The position numbers and the translations under genes are program-made. A stretch of 64,000 nt of DNA, from NCBI RefSeq assembly GCF_037975245.1, contig NC_092571.1:25870564-25934563 (forward strand), given 5' to 3'. Position 1 is the first letter of the stretch; every line of letters starts with the position of its first letter. This DNA is from Apostichopus japonicus (taxonomy: Eukaryota > Echinodermata > Holothuroidea > Aspidochirotida > Stichopodidae). Below the pieces are notes generated by a model, which worked only from the letters and a program-made list of their open reading frames with translations, had not been told where the DNA came from and searched no databases. Positions 25,449-37,354 of this stretch are shown in pieces.

Positions 25449-25740
25449 CAGGTGCGTAGCCAGGAATTTGCCAAGAGAGGGGCGAAACTGTCGATTCGGC
25501 ATTGCAAACTATCTAAGCGTAGCGCCACCATGTTGGCGCGAAGCGTACAAGAAAATTTTGGCTGAAAATGCCTCCCAGATCGCTGGAAATGGCACTTCCC
25601 ATGCCTTGTAAGTTGCATCTTAGCATTTTCTCTTTTGAAAATACTAGCGATATCATAAAAACATTATTATTTTTTTTCAATGCTCAAGGGGGGGGGGGGG
25701 GGCGGTTTCCCCCTTCGCCCCCCCGTTGGCTACGCGCCTG
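25449..25740. mobile_element. hAT MITE (CAGTGGCG family)
   Basis: The left end CAGGTGCGTAGCCAG and the reversed right end CAGGCGCGTAGCCAA form inverted termini. The 8-bp flank aatgaaaa is exact on both sides (25441-25448 and 25741-25748). The interior has the core GCCTCCCAGATCGCTGGAAA, also found in the copies at 27196 and, more diverged, 45082. A 17-G run lies near the right end. Confidence 0.88.
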
Positions 25741-25817
25741 AATGAAAAGCTCAACCCAGTGGATCTGCAATGTAACAATTACTTCTAGCTGTTGGGTGTA
25801 GCCCTTTTTTAGTTAAT

Positions 25818-25995
25818 GTAGTATACAAATAATAAATGGTTATGAATGCAATAGTGCTAATATTTCATGAGTTGAAAGATGGAATGTTCCATTCAACGAG
25901 GAGCAGCCGAGTTGAATGGAACTAATTACATCTTTCAAACGAATGAAATATTTGCACTATTGCACGAATGGAAACCATTTATTATTTGTTTTATA
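25818..25995. repeat. Long imperfect inverted repeat (hairpin)
   Basis: The left arm (25818-25895) and right arm (about 25912-25995) are complementary over most of about 80 bp: AAATAATAAATGGTT pairs with AACCATTTATTATTT near the base and GGAATGTTCCATTCAAC with GTTGAATGGAAC near the loop. It could be a foldback element or a compact inverted duplication. The 138-codon frame starting in its loop is likely accidental. Confidence 0.65.
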
Positions 25996-27195
25996 CAACA
26001 CCTTCAAATTTGGATATTATTGGATGTAAAATGCACTCATGCAACAGATTGTTTTGAACAGACAGGTTTCTCTGCTCTCTTACCATTGAAAAAAGTGCTA
26101 TCAAAAAAGTATAACACATGGTTCTATTTCATAGAGTGCAATAGAGCGGATATTGCATGCAATCGACGAGCAATTGACCAATCAAATGGCCGGAATATAA
26201 TTAGGTGTTGTATAATATGTAATAATGGTCATCCAACACAACGTATGTATAACGTACAACTACACATTTTACTACACAGTACATATACGAAGTAAGAGCA
26301 TCTCTGGCGTATATAGCTCACCCTAAAACACATTATCTGTACGTAATAAATGTCAACAGCGCATACAAAAGTTGGACACAATAGTTCTCCGACATAACAA
26401 CGGCTTTTGGGTCTAGCCCTAGATAACAGACAATGGGTTTATGTATAATAATGATCATCAGCGCCAGCTGTGGCGTATAGGCCAGAGCAGAGGGAGGGGG
26501 GCAGGTGGGCCAGTAGGCATGGGCCTACGAATTTTGATTGTGCCTATATACCCTCTGGTAGAGGCAAATGGGGACCCTTGGTAAGAATATTTATTGGTAA
26601 AGAGAGTCAAGAGGGATCCTTCTACACAATATTTATTTATTACTACCATACGGTAAAATCTAGTCAATCCGTGATGGCTAAGAAATAAAGTCGATGACCA
26701 CAGTACTGCGCTAAAAACCTGAGCAACATTCACTTAGTGGCCGTTGATATGGATAATGTTAGCCTACACCCACTTTTATAATTATTCTTAGAGGGCGCCA
26801 CAATCTGAAAACGTTACTCGAACCAAACCAACTTCGTTTGTAAAAGATTTTAAAGACAGAAATCATCGGAATTTATCTAGAAAATTTCTAGAAGGATTTC
26901 TGAATGTGAAGAAGGACGATCATTTGTGATATGAAATTCCGAATGCATTCTGTTCTGTTACATATAACTATACAACATGTACACTACATGTACATGTTTA
27001 TACATACATCACATGTCTTTAGCACTGATTACAGAAATACGTGATTGAGCAGTATGAAAAAGTATGAAATAGGGTCTACATTTCCCATCTGGTCTATGCC
27101 TATTACAAGCTCTGTACGGTCATTCGTATAATTAACTCTACAGTCTTGCAGCGTGACCTATGGTTTAGTTTCAGCAGAAAGTGATTTTTCTTGGG

Positions 27196-27529
27196 CAGGG
27201 GCGTCGGAAGTTATTTGGGATTGGTACGGCAGATCAGAGTGGGCCATCTATCATAATTATCGGGGGGTCGTTTGGAAGGTCAATCTACGCTACAAGCCAC
27301 CACGGTTGGCGCGTAGCTTAATGGAGAATATTTTGAAAAATGCCTCCCAGATTGCAGGAAATGGCACTTCCCGAGCTTGAAAACAAGACCCCTGCCATGC
27401 CAGAGTAGTCGCATTTAGCTATACTTGCTTGTTTAATTTTGGTTCTTTAGTTTTTTGCCTTTTTTTTTCTTTGTCCTACTTTCTTTCTTTTTTGCGCCGT
27501 GAATATTGGTACCGGCTCCGACGACCCTG
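27196..27529. mobile_element. hAT MITE (CAGTGGCG family), diverged
   Basis: The left end CAGGGGCGTCGGAAG and the reversed right end CAGGGTCGTCGGAGCCGG are inverted termini. The interior shares GCCTCCCAGATTGCAGGAAA and the following GGCACTTCCC with the copy at 25449. No exact 8-bp flank remains, so the insertion is probably old. Confidence 0.65.
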
Positions 27530-27644
27530 TTAGGGTATCAATTTACATCAAATCAGAGGAATATTTTGTACAAGAACCATTTCATCAATTAAAAGGGTAA
27601 CAACTGTTGATTTCATATCGGATAAGTTTCACTAATTTTGGGCT

Positions 27645-28570
27645 GATTATGCAAATGAGGTCCCCAAATAGCTTATTTTGGCAAACATACTACCAATAGT
27701 AATTAACTTTTTGTGTTTGGTGTATTTTATGTTAAAATAGTATTATCTAAAATATTTCCTATCATTTGAGGCTAAAATTGTGGGAATTGGTTCACAAATG
27801 ACGGAGATATAAGGATTGTCATCAGAACATGTATGCCAATTAGGTCCACAAAGCTTATTTGTATATTTTATTTGTATATTTATTTGTTTCATCACAATTT
27901 ACAGTGTGACGGGAAGTCTCATATAAAGTCTGTAAGGCTTAACAAAGTAGGAAGACTCCCCAAAAAGAAAAAAAGAAAGAAAAACTTAAGAATAGAAAAT
28001 GAAAAGTTAATAGTAGCATCTACAATGATGAAATAATCGAATTGACTCTACTTGAAGTTAATAATGCTAATAAGCAATCCTAACAATCTTTATAATGATC
28101 TTAATCGCAAACACACACAAGAATAAATCCATCAATAGTGAGAAATAATTACAGTTTGGAGATTCCTTTTGAATACAGAGTAAGAAGGCTTATTCTTAAC
28201 ATTATCCTGGAGATTATTCCACGTTTTTATAGCACGAATACGAGGGTTAAAAGAACTTAAAGTACTTCGTTGGGATAAAACATGGGCGTTATTACAATGG
28301 CGTGTTTGATGGTTGTGGATTAGTCTATTACTATATATAAAATCTTTAAAAGCCTCGGGTAGCAATCCATTCCATGCTTTATATGCAAATGTTGCAAGCT
28401 GGACTCTTATTTTGGCAAACATACTACCAATAGTAATAAACTTTTTTTGTTTTTGGTGTATTTTATGTTAATTTAAATAGTATTATCTAACATAGTTCCT
28501 ATCATTGGAGGCTGAAATTGTGGAAATTGGTTTAAAAATGACGGAGATATAAGGATCGGCATAAGAACTG
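27645..28570. repeat. Two-unit tandem repeat of about 185 bp, split by a LINE
   Basis: A unit starting near TGCAAATGAGGTCCCCAAA and running to about 27830 (GACGGAGATATAAGG) is followed by a second diverged unit. The second unit is interrupted at CTTATTT by a LINE fragment and resumes at 28406. Removing the LINE restores the second unit. Confidence 0.65.
27861..28405 (-). pseudogene. LINE fragment (3' tail of a non-LTR reverse transcriptase)
   Basis: A minus-strand frame at 28132-28422 codes YKAWNGLLPEAFKDF, NNAHVLSQRSTLSSFNPR and AIKTWNNL, followed by an FKRNL-like motif, the typical end of L2/CR1/Jockey-type ORF2 proteins. The 3' part ends in an AT-rich (AAATATAC)-like tail. The direct repeat CTTATTT at 27854-27860 and 28406-28412 is the target-site duplication. 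It is heavily 5'-truncated and inactive. Confidence 0.75.
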
Positions 28571-30165
28571 GGGGCTCACCTTCCTCCAGGCTATATGCAA
28601 TACATAAACAGTAGGCCTACACCTATACACAATACACGTATATACACGCACATGTGCACCATACCCATTTTGCAAATATTTCTACAAGGAATTGGTGGCG
28701 CTATGCCGATATTTTCTTCGGCTTTGTTTTTGTAGGAACATTAAATGTGTCATTTCTCCAAAGTGAAATAGATATTATCTTTACTGTAGGGACATTGTTC
28801 AAGACAGTCATCTATCTCTCATAGGTAGATAACAGTCTTTGTTATTGGTAGGCCTATTATTTCAAAGTTGTTTTTTTTTACTTGCTTTTAGCCAGCAACT
28901 TACAAAATCGCAACAAATATTTATTCAAATAGAATGGCAATTTATTAAACGATAACATTCTTCATTTATTCTCTTTCTTCAAAGTGATGCTGGCTTATCA
29001 GACAATAATTAATTAAAAAAACTTCCTGTCACAGACCCTTTCCGCTAGCAATGACCTGTAAAAAGCGAATAGAAATTACTAATATATTTTGTTGTTATCA
29101 ATTTGACCAGTCGATATGCTTAGCTATACATCTGGGGGGTTGGCTGGAGATAAGTGGGGTGGGAGGGGTTTATCATGGAAAAGCGTCGAAGCAATTATAC
29201 GAGTTGACTCAAAGATTTGCTTTGTGAGTGACTGTTTGACAGCATACCGTATGACACCAAAACGACCTATCCTTCCCCAACGTCTCCATGTACTCACACT
29301 TTTATGTAGCCATTTCAAAAGTTCAAAGTATACATATCTTTTAAGTAGGAATTATTAAATTGAGAAAACATGACTCCCTATTTATTGGTAAAGGAAACGG
29401 GACTTAAGTAAAGACATAAATTACCGTCAAGTTAGAGTATACTGAATTTACCTTCTTGCCACACAATTTGTACTTTTGTTAATAGACTCATCTTTATAGC
29501 ACTAATGTGTACAAGAATGGTGTTTCCTTCGTGAAAATGCATGTATCGTTCATATCTTATCTTTTGTAATTTCAATAATTTGTCTCGTAGATTTGGCACC
29601 ATTCAACATTGAATATTAATTTTTAAGATTGTTAATCCCAACATGCAGGTCGGCTTTTGCATATTATATTTGCTGGTTTCCCTTCTTTTTCTGATATCGA
29701 GCAACAACAGAAAATAATTGAAAAAAATGTTTTATTCGTGATTTCATGTTACTTCTGGATAGGTAAGTGTTGTATAAGATGCAAGATATAGTCTTTGTTA
29801 CAATCGTAATTTTTAATTTGAACAATTTCGTTGATGGTCCAATGCCATTCATCAGCAACAAGAAAGAGTACCACAGACAATTAAAAATGTGACATTTTTC
29901 CTGAATTAAAAATAAGATTGAGTAAAACACATAGTTCGTCGTTGTAATGGTGACATCATAATTTGACATCGATAGATAGTTAGTTTTATACTTCCAATCT
30001 GTATTAAACACGTAATAAACCATCAGCCACTGGCCTTATATTTAAAGTCATCTTAATGAGGGCGTTGTCTAAGTATTTCGTTAAATTTGAGTATCTAAGG
30101 TTGACGGTTCATAAAAGTGTAGACACGTTATTTACAAACTTTTGTATTTTAATCAGGTAGTTATT
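28571..30165. other. Stretch without recognisable genes
   Basis: No coding exon, RNA gene or transposon end is supported here. Open frames are short and AT-driven. Confidence 0.4.
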
Positions 30166-30339
30166 TCTACGACGCTTAAGCGACCACGACTGTGGGAGAA
30201 GCCCGCAAGGGCTTATGGATTACAGCTTTCACGTCGGGTGGTTTCCAATTCAAAATTTTAACTCAAAATTTGGAATCTTTTCGATTTAGCACACCGTAGA
30301 TTTCTCTTGGATGACAAACCCACCGTACTATGAACCAGC

Positions 30340-30424
30340 CGCAGATCTAAACCCGAACATTCCGATTGCTAAGCCTCATTGCTTCAAATGCCACCGCCTT
30401 TATCCACTCGGCCACAGCACCGGT
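30340..30424 (-). repeat. tRNA-derived SINE head
   Basis: On the minus strand the segment has an A box, TGGCCGAGTGGA (30403-30414), and a degenerate B box, GTTCGGGTTTAGATC (30344-30358), spaced as in Ser/Leu-type tRNAs. The cloverleaf is imperfect and the acceptor stem does not close well, so it is a SINE promoter head rather than a working tRNA. The body probably continues to about 30170. Confidence 0.6.
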
Positions 30425-31748
30425 TTTTGATTTGCTTTTAGGTATACTGACAAAGTTCAGGCTAGTTGTACAAAGTTAACTCCTTTTACATGATCTGCAA
30501 ATTTCATTTGAATAAAAATGATAGCCTGTGAAAAAAGTTAAATTTGGCTGATGGAAGAGGAACATATGGTTCTAAGCTTCCTAGTGAAATTTGCATTCAA
30601 ATCGCATATATACTGTTTATTGCGATTGACATAGTGTGATTTATTTTGTCAAAAGACTGAACCTAACAGGTGTCATGTCATTCAGATGCACTTCATCCAA
30701 TTTTCCCCTTAATTGATTAACAAACTATGAATACTACAGACAATGGTATAGTATCGGTAACTTCACAATCGGATTGCCATCAAACACAAAGTTGGAGCCC
30801 TTTCCAATCTATGATCAGAACAATAAAGAGAAACCATGATGAACAAACAATTTGAGTATCACACTTTATTGCTGCAAATGCACTTATGATACAAATTGTG
30901 ACAATTTGAAATATCAATGTTTCGGCCAAACGCAGGAGATGCATGGGGCCGTCATTATTATTGGATTACGGTACATGAAAGATTTTTATATAAAGGAAAT
31001 TGTCATTTTGAAAATGTCATTTGCATTTTGTTTTATGTATAATCTCGCCCTATACGCAAGCTACTTTAAGTATTCTGTTCTAATCTTCATATGTTATGAA
31101 AATTATCAAATGAAAATGAAAATATGAACATTAATTAAACGTGTAGTCACATTTTACACACAAAGCATCCGCCATCATTCGTTATTACAGACGTACAGGC
31201 TAAGGTTTGTCTAATCGAAAACAGAATGTGTCAAAGGTGAAATCAACAATACGACCACACAGTCAAATTTGACGATAGAAGGTGCGATCCCTTTCCTGTT
31301 AACAAACCAATGCGTACATGTAGAGTAATAAGCAAATAGGATGAAAGAAGACAGCTTTTAATTCCCAAATGCTATCACAATTTGTCCACATATTCAATAC
31401 CGATTTGTCTGCAACTTAAAAAGGCTATGTTTTCTAGACCGATATAGTAATAGATGAACGTTAAGTGAAATGTATGAAAGGTATAAAAAGGGGTAAATTA
31501 GGCGATTACAGAGTAAAGAAAGTGTACTTGTTCAATTACAAACAATACGACATAACTGACCGCCAGCGACAGGAATTATTCCTTTTTTCCTCATTGAGAA
31601 TCCTAAATTGGTCGAGTGAAAATGTTATCGGAAAGCCCGCTGAAAAAATTGAAATGTGCAAAACTTATTCTGCATTCCTCAACATTTGTTCTTTCGTACG
31701 CAATTTATACATGGGCTGGCTATACGGTTTGCCGTCATAAATTTTCGT

Positions 31749-31754
31749 TTTATT
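31749..31754 (-). promoter_or_regulatory. Candidate polyadenylation signal of Ig gene A
   Basis: A reversed AATAAA lies about 520 bp past the stop codon and is conserved at the matching place in copy B (49024-49029). It is the likeliest 3' end signal, but no transcript is available. Confidence 0.4.
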
Positions 31755-31884
31755 TTAAATGAAAACGTGCTACATGCATGTCTATTGTTTGAAGCTATAT
31801 AAGTTACATAACAAAAGTAAAGAAGCAAATCAAACTTTGGTCAGAAAAAAAATGATTAGTTGTCAGAAATAATACTTGTGTAAA

Positions 31885-31930
31885 AGTAAGTTGGCCTGAC
31901 GTTTCGATCCTAGCAGGACCTTATTCAAAG
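31885..31930 (-). other. Shared GATCCTGCTAGGATCGAAAC motif downstream of Ig gene A
   Basis: On the minus strand, about 350 bp past the stop codon, lies GTCCTGCTAGGATCGAAACG followed by TCAGGCCAACTTACT. The same 35-bp motif occurs in copy B (about 49155-49200) and inside the hAT-like element at 2483-2520. The stem GATCC/GGATC followed by GAAAC resembles stem II and the core of a hammerhead ribozyme, but CUGANGA is not intact here. Confidence 0.5.
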
Positions 31931-32275
31931 GCTAAATGACAAGTAACAGTGACAGAAGGAACAAAAACACGCACAGAATACAGACATGTAGGTTAATGAG
32001 CATGGTGTTCACAAAGAGATAGATGTAAGGGGATTAGTAGACAAGGGATGGAGAGAAGAAAGCAACAATACTTGAAAGAACGTAGCCATGAGTCCAAAAG
32101 TTTCAATTTGTTAAATCAGTTTAACACATATTAACACCCAATGTAAAATAGCGATATGATTGTGAGAAAAAAAAGAAGATATTTCAGTGCAGGTACGTGA
32201 CTGTGTAGCACTTTTCCTACATCACCTATACTGTCGTAAAATTCTGCTCCATCACCATCATCTTCGAGATTAACG

Positions 32276-34171
32276 TCATCTCATAATTTGATACATTTCA
32301 TTATGCACCTCATTCGAATCTTCATTGCATTCATCTATCTTATTCAAATGTTGTAGTTTTCCTTTTTCTTGTGCCTTATTTACTGACTTTTTGCTTGCTT
32401 TCCTTGTATCCGCTATGCAAAAATGTTCCCTTGTTACTGGAGTCTTCATTTCATAAATTGTTCGGGAATAGGTTTGACAACATTTGGTGCACTCATTTGG
32501 CATCGTTTGATCATCCCTTTCATAAATAGTTGTGGAATAGGTTTGACAACAACTGGCGCAATCATTTGGCATCGTTTTATTATCCCTTTTATAAATAGTT
32601 GTGGAATAGGTTTGACAACAACTGGCGCAATCCTTTGGCATCGTTTTATTATCCCTTTCATAAATAGTTCTGGAATAGGTTTGACAACATTTGGTGCACT
32701 CATTTGGCATCGTTTGATCATCCCTTTCATAAATAGTTGTGGAATAGGTTTGACAACAACTGGTGCACTCGTTTGGCATCGTTTGATCATCCCTTTCATG
32801 AATAGTTGTGGAATAGGTTTGACAACAACTGGCGCAATCATTTGACATCGTTTCATAACCAATCAGATCGCTTGGATTTACTTGAGCGTTTCCTTCTACG
32901 AAAATAGTTGACGAACATGCAGACGTCAGCATTTGATTCACGTCGCCTCGTGCACGAAACAGAGCAGCCTCGTTTTCGTTCTTATTTAAATTAATTGCAA
33001 CTACTGGTTCTTTTTTATAACCGACTGCGAGTTGCTGGTTCCTCTGATTCCTCACCACAAAGAAGTATACTAACGATGCAAAAAGGAATATTACAAGCAC
33101 AGATGAAGGAAACACGATAATAATCAAAAGAAATATTAAATGAAAGCCATGGTTGTTGTCTGCTTCATGGGCAATATATAGACGAGCATCTGCTTTGGAT
33201 GAACGTTCTCTAAAAAACCCTGAACACTCAATTCGTATGAATATGTTGACATTATCTGATACATTCAAACTACTATGGAATGTTAGTTGATTATGTTTAA
33301 TTATGTGCAGAATGCCAGCTGGAATTTCAGAATATATTGTCCACGTTACATGTGATAGAGTTCCTACATTACTTAAACATATGAATGTAACGTTATCTGT
33401 ATGGCCCATATAATAAATCTCGGGTGATACCGTTACCTCTAACTTGTCCAGAAATGTTATTGTTGGAAATGAACAGGATTCTTTAAAAGAATTAGAAAAG
33501 TTCGCATTATCCTGACGAACAACACAAGATATCTCGGTTTGATTCATATGCACAGACGGGACGAAAGAGATGGATATCGGATTGTTATCCGAATGTGTTA
33601 AATTTAACTCTTTTGCTGACGAGTTATGGTTACTTATGAACGATAATCTGGATTTGGGTTTGCCAATATCTTCAACGCTACACTGGAGAACAACTGTCTC
33701 GTTGATGACATCATCTGCAAACGAAATGAAATTCTGGAAACCATGTGAATCGCAAACGGGTTTGGTTGGTCTGTTATTGACGATCAATTCAAGAGACATG
33801 CTGCTAAATGGTTCAGGTTGTAAACAATTATATGAACCAGCTTCATTTCTTAAAATATTCCTTACAAGTAATGAATGATTCACCCAAGTTGTATTACTGC
33901 TTGCGTTGGTCCAGTTTTGATATTTGTATTTTGCAGGGTCACTTTCCAATATCCCTTGGTTTACTATCACTTTATCTTCATCCAAATCCAGAAATATCAT
34001 CACTTGTGAAACACCACGACAGATCAATTCAACATCATCACCTTCCATCACATTGTATTTAGAACCACTTTTAAATGTTAGCGATGAGTTTGCATGACAA
34101 CGGCATACCAAAAACAGGTGCATGAAAAACACCACCTTGCATAACCTTCGATAGAAAATTATATTTGACAT
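32276..34171 (-). CDS. Ig-superfamily receptor-like protein A, 631 residues, single exon
   Basis: The order is a signal peptide (about 1-26), Ig-like domain 1 (C51 to C116, ending EAGSYNC), domain 2 (C164 to C216, with extra C140 and C233), domain 3 (C265 to C316, with a Trp about 12 residues after the first Cys), a transmembrane helix (about 344-373) and a 255-residue cytoplasmic tail. The ectodomain has about ten N-glycosylation sites. The tail has six 23-residue repeats (442-579) of the form MPNECTSCCQTYSTTIYERD. Just before them is IGYETM (Tyr439, a YxxM motif), and the last residues are YQIMR (Tyr627, another YxxM). It is probably a type I surface receptor in immune recognition or adhesion. 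The whole reading frame lies in one exon, unusual for Ig receptors. I do not recognise a family with this tail. Confidence 0.9.
   Translation of the reverse strand: MSNIIFYRRLCKVVFFMHLFLVCRCHANSSLTFKSGSKYNVMEGDDVELICRGVSQVMIFLDLDEDKVIVNQGILESDPAKYKYQNWTNASSNTTWVNHSLLVRNILRNEAGSYNCLQPEPFSSMSLELIVNNRPTKPVCDSHGFQNFISFADDVINETVVLQCSVEDIGKPKSRLSFISNHNSSAKELNLTHSDNNPISISFVPSVHMNQTEISCVVRQDNANFSNSFKESCSFPTITFLDKLEVTVSPEIYYMGHTDNVTFICLSNVGTLSHVTWTIYSEIPAGILHIIKHNQLTFHSSLNVSDNVNIFIRIECSGFFRERSSKADARLYIAHEADNNHGFHLIFLLIIIVFPSSVLVIFLFASLVYFFVVRNQRNQQLAVGYKKEPVVAINLNKNENEAALFRARGDVNQMLTSACSSTIFVEGNAQVNPSDLIGYETMSNDCASCCQTYSTTIHERDDQTMPNECTSCCQTYSTTIYERDDQTMPNECTKCCQTYSRTIYERDNKTMPKDCASCCQTYSTTIYKRDNKTMPNDCASCCQTYSTTIYERDDQTMPNECTKCCQTYSRTIYEMKTPVTREHFCIADTRKASKKSVNKAQEKGKLQHLNKIDECNEDSNEVHNEMYQIMR
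32434..32847 (-). repeat. 69-bp coding tandem repeat, six units (copy A)
   Basis: Six in-frame 69-bp units encode the 23-residue Cys/Tyr repeats of the tail. Units differ from each other at several positions (TS/TK/AS before CC; YERD/YKRD/HERD). Because 69 is divisible by three, long antisense and off-frame open frames appear over the array; these are shadows. Confidence 0.95.
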
Positions 34172-36649
34172 TTCACTTTACCTTTATTAGTAATAGTCCA
34201 CTTTATTAATGTTAAACTGCTACTGTTAGAGATAACTTTGACTGTTAGAAAGGTTACTTTAAAATATTATTGGAATCAGTTCATTGAAAATGTTTTCCAT
34301 ATATTTTGAAAAGTCGGTGTTAAAGAAGAAGAATGTTTGTTGTTCGATATTGCAGCAGATTCCGCATCATTCACAGTGAATCAATCCGAAGTAAATAAAT
34401 TGTCAATGTATCAAACTAATAACACAAACTGTCACTGCCTTTTCCTCAATTTGTCCAAACTCATTGATGCCAGTTTCATTGTCATTATGCAAATATGTAC
34501 GTGTCTGCGGTTACTGTAGATTTTCGAGTTTCAGGCTTCACATCAAATCTTCCACAAGTTAACTAAAAATATCCGAATCAAAATCAAATTCCATTTACAC
34601 TAGTCCGTTGCAAAATACCTGATCATGTTTCCATTAATCCTGTTGAGGTTCATTCCATTAACAGGTTAACAGTTTAAGAGTCAGCTTTACTCAATGTACT
34701 AATTAATCCAATCCAAACTATGGACACTTTGTATTCTACTTCCTTGTTCATGTTTTGCGTGGACAGCTCAATCTAGCTAACTTTTGGTTATAACAAGTTA
34801 GACTATACGCTGTTATTAGTAACTCATTAACATAGTCAATTTCATAGGCATGATAAAATTTGAACAATAAAAAAGTCCTTTAACACAAGTGCTTGCAAGG
34901 TTTGTCGTATATACAATAAATGTTAAGTGATTGACGGCCCTCATTTACGAAAGCGAAAAGCTGACCGTTAATCAGCAGGGTCACAACGGGTTGCACGCAG
35001 TTCGAAGTGGGTGCATGCATGATACATGTGATAAAAAAGAAACTTTGCACGTGATAATTACATTTAAAAATACGAATAGTGAAACTTAAATATTACCTAC
35101 AGTTAATGAAGCAATGGGAATTGAAGCAGCATTGAAAATAATGGGGAAGAGATAGAATTGATACTATTAACATTGATTTAGGCATGGCCTATGAAAGACG
35201 AAAATGAATCTATAACTTAAAATGTTGGAAGAATAACATTACACATTACATTACATCTTGGAACTATATTGTCGGCCAAGTAAATTTTGCATGAATTCAA
35301 CCCGATATAAAATTGAGGGTTCAACCGGTCCTGCGCAATAAGTGCGTCAAATCTAAAAATAACATATGGCACGTCGACCTCTAACATTTAAGCATCACTA
35401 GGAATAGAAAATGTAATACCTGGCTTTACGTTAAACACCATTGTGTGATGGTGCCATTCTTTACTTACTTAAATACTATTAATATTTGGGTCACTATAGT
35501 TTGTAAGTTATAAAGCAATCTAGCTTTGCAGATATAGGTGACTTAAGAAACGACACAAAAACATCTTGTAAGTTTGTTGGCCCACTTTTAGGAAACAATA
35601 CCAACGACCTGCACAGTCGTGTAAAGTTTATGTAAATGTCATTTACGCTCCTTGCTTGCTATAAGGCTGGAAATACACCAATTCTGTATATACAGTCTAG
35701 TGAAGTACATGGTATGTATGTAGAATATCTTTTGCAATACGTGAATGTGTTTTATATCAAGTTACTTAAGTACTGTGAGCACCAGCAGGATATGCATGAC
35801 CACCTAACTCGTCTTCAAGCTCCCTCTTGCGCAAGGTATATCTTGCATTTGTTCCAGCGTTCAACACAATTTAATTTCAAGTTAACAGTAAATATATTGA
35901 ATTAAGTAGTAGCCACTAGCGACCGTTAGCCTAAGTATAAGTTTGACAGTAAATAAGAATGATATGCTATATTCACACATGCATCCAATATTAGCACATG
36001 CATACGCTGACTGAGATCCACACCCAGTTGGGACAATTCGGTAACGGTATAGTTAACACGACAAACCGTCCGTACGCAAAAGCCATACATCAAAGCGTTC
36101 GTTAGGTTCGAACGAACAGTAGTGAATGACGTAGAAGTTCCATGACACAGTCGTGAATATTCATATACTAATATTATTCATGAAATCATATTTTTTGCAT
36201 CTTTACTATGTAAAACACTTTTTTTTATTAACGAATTTCTTTGATGAACTAAAGCTATATTTTAAGCTATACCTCTGATGAACTCCTCACCAGATTATCG
36301 TTTCACTTATTAACTGAAAACGTATTAGTATATGTGAAAATCTTAGTTTTGCATGTATCAGGTAGAAAAGGTAATTACATGTAAATGTGCATACATATGG
36401 GAAAGCCCCTTCGATCTAAATTAAGTAAGAAAACTGTCACTGCTTTTAATATTTGTGAGTAGGCAGTACCATGTTTCCGCCCCTTATGCTTGCAACGAAA
36501 GATCCACGATTAAAAGCAAATAGCTTAAAATAGAATAACAGAACACAATAAAATTTTGGAGATCAAAACTGGATATTTCAATCCTCCCATTTGACCCATG
36601 CAGGATAAAAAAACCAACATTCTTCCGAGGAATATGACCAACTCTACCG
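34172..36649. other. 5' flank of Ig gene A (within the duplication)
   Basis: No exon is supported. Just upstream of the ATG is AAAGGTAAAGTG, donor-like, so a 5'-UTR intron is possible. The same sequence is conserved in copy B (51514-53990). A palindromic GTTCGTTAGGTTCGAACGAAC at about 36099-36119 is kept in both copies. Confidence 0.4.
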
Positions 36650-36930
36650 CTTTGCTGCCCCGCTCTTCCTAGGGGGTTTTACTTTTTTTACTTGAAGAAT
36701 ATGCGTTATTGAAGAAGGATGTTAAAGGTAGGGTGAGAGGGCACGATGAAATAGTTTTGATAGGATTCAGGGCTTCACAATTACTGGGAAGGAGAAAATA
36801 TAATGATCAACTGGTGCATTGGTTAAAAACGCAATATCACTCCAGTCTACCTCAAATTTTTAGATCCTGCTTGGGATATCGGTATTTGGGCGAGATGTTT
36901 TCATTTTGTAACCATTTTTAGCGTCATTCT
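36650..36930. other. Conserved segment of the duplication with short open frame, probably non-coding
   Basis: A frame of about 70 codons (GRVRGHDEIVLIGFRASQLL and on) is open here and in copy B at 54467-54673. About eight of the differences between copies change an amino acid and only about two are silent, which argues against selection on a protein. No known domain. Confidence 0.4.
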
Positions 36931-37354
36931 TCGTGTAGTAATGTCCAAGAATGAAAATCAAGGTCTTTATTGGGAAAATGATTTGGAGCGAATAGAAGTT
37001 TGATAGAAGATTTCACTAGCTAAACGATACCCATCACCAGATAGCTGACAAGTTGGCTTTTCATGGCAATTTACTTTCAATTTACTGTATCATGACCATG
37101 TACATTTTTGCCATTTTTGCCATCCCAGCCCGAAGTTTTTGTCACTTGTAAACAAACCTCTTCACTCCGTAGTAAACAATTTTCCTACGCTGCTCCTGGG
37201 AGACCTAAAGGGGTCTAAAATTGCCTCAAATGACCAAATTCTACCACAACATGTACTTCCATTTGTGCTCTTCAACATGGAAGCCACAAAAAATACATAA
37301 TGATTGATAACAGGTCAAGAAAGATGTTCTCCCGCTGTTTTTTGGCACTTTTCC

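Larger units (their letters stand above)
25256..26465. repeat. Diverged repeat family around the hairpin
   Basis: The block at about 25365-25440 (GACGTAACAATGGCTTGTGG) recurs at about 26385-26460 (GACATAACAACGGCTTTTGG) with roughly three-quarters identity, and a shorter piece appears at about 25770-25805. This looks like an old repeat array later broken by the hAT MITE and the hairpin. Confidence 0.4.
31201..37354. repeat. Segmental duplication, copy A (Ig-receptor unit)
   Basis: From 31201 to the edge of the satellite the sequence matches 48439-55083 in the same orientation, base for base over long runs. The left boundary is sharp: flanks before 31201 and 48439 are unrelated. It carries one Ig-receptor gene, its 5' and 3' flanks, and about 3 kb of conserved but apparently non-coding sequence. 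Copy A lacks the hAT MITE of copy B, and its site is intact at 35607-35614. Confidence 0.95.

Noticed and set aside
25879-26295. A 138-codon frame
   Set aside because: It begins in the loop of a hairpin and runs through a diverged repeat; no domain and no paralogue support.
30340-30424. Functional tRNA-Ser gene
   Set aside because: The B box is degenerate and the acceptor stem does not pair well; a SINE head fits better.
31465-31740. A 91-codon frame downstream of receptor A
   Set aside because: It is broken by indels in copy B and lies in the likely 3' UTR on the opposite strand.
32423-32862. Open frames of about 140 codons on both strands over the tail repeats of receptor A
   Set aside because: A 69-bp tandem repeat keeps any stop-free frame open, so these are shadows of the receptor coding repeats.
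36709-36921. A 70-codon frame shared by both duplication copies
   Set aside because: Differences between copies are mostly amino-acid changing with few silent ones, and no domain is seen, so selection on a protein is not supported.
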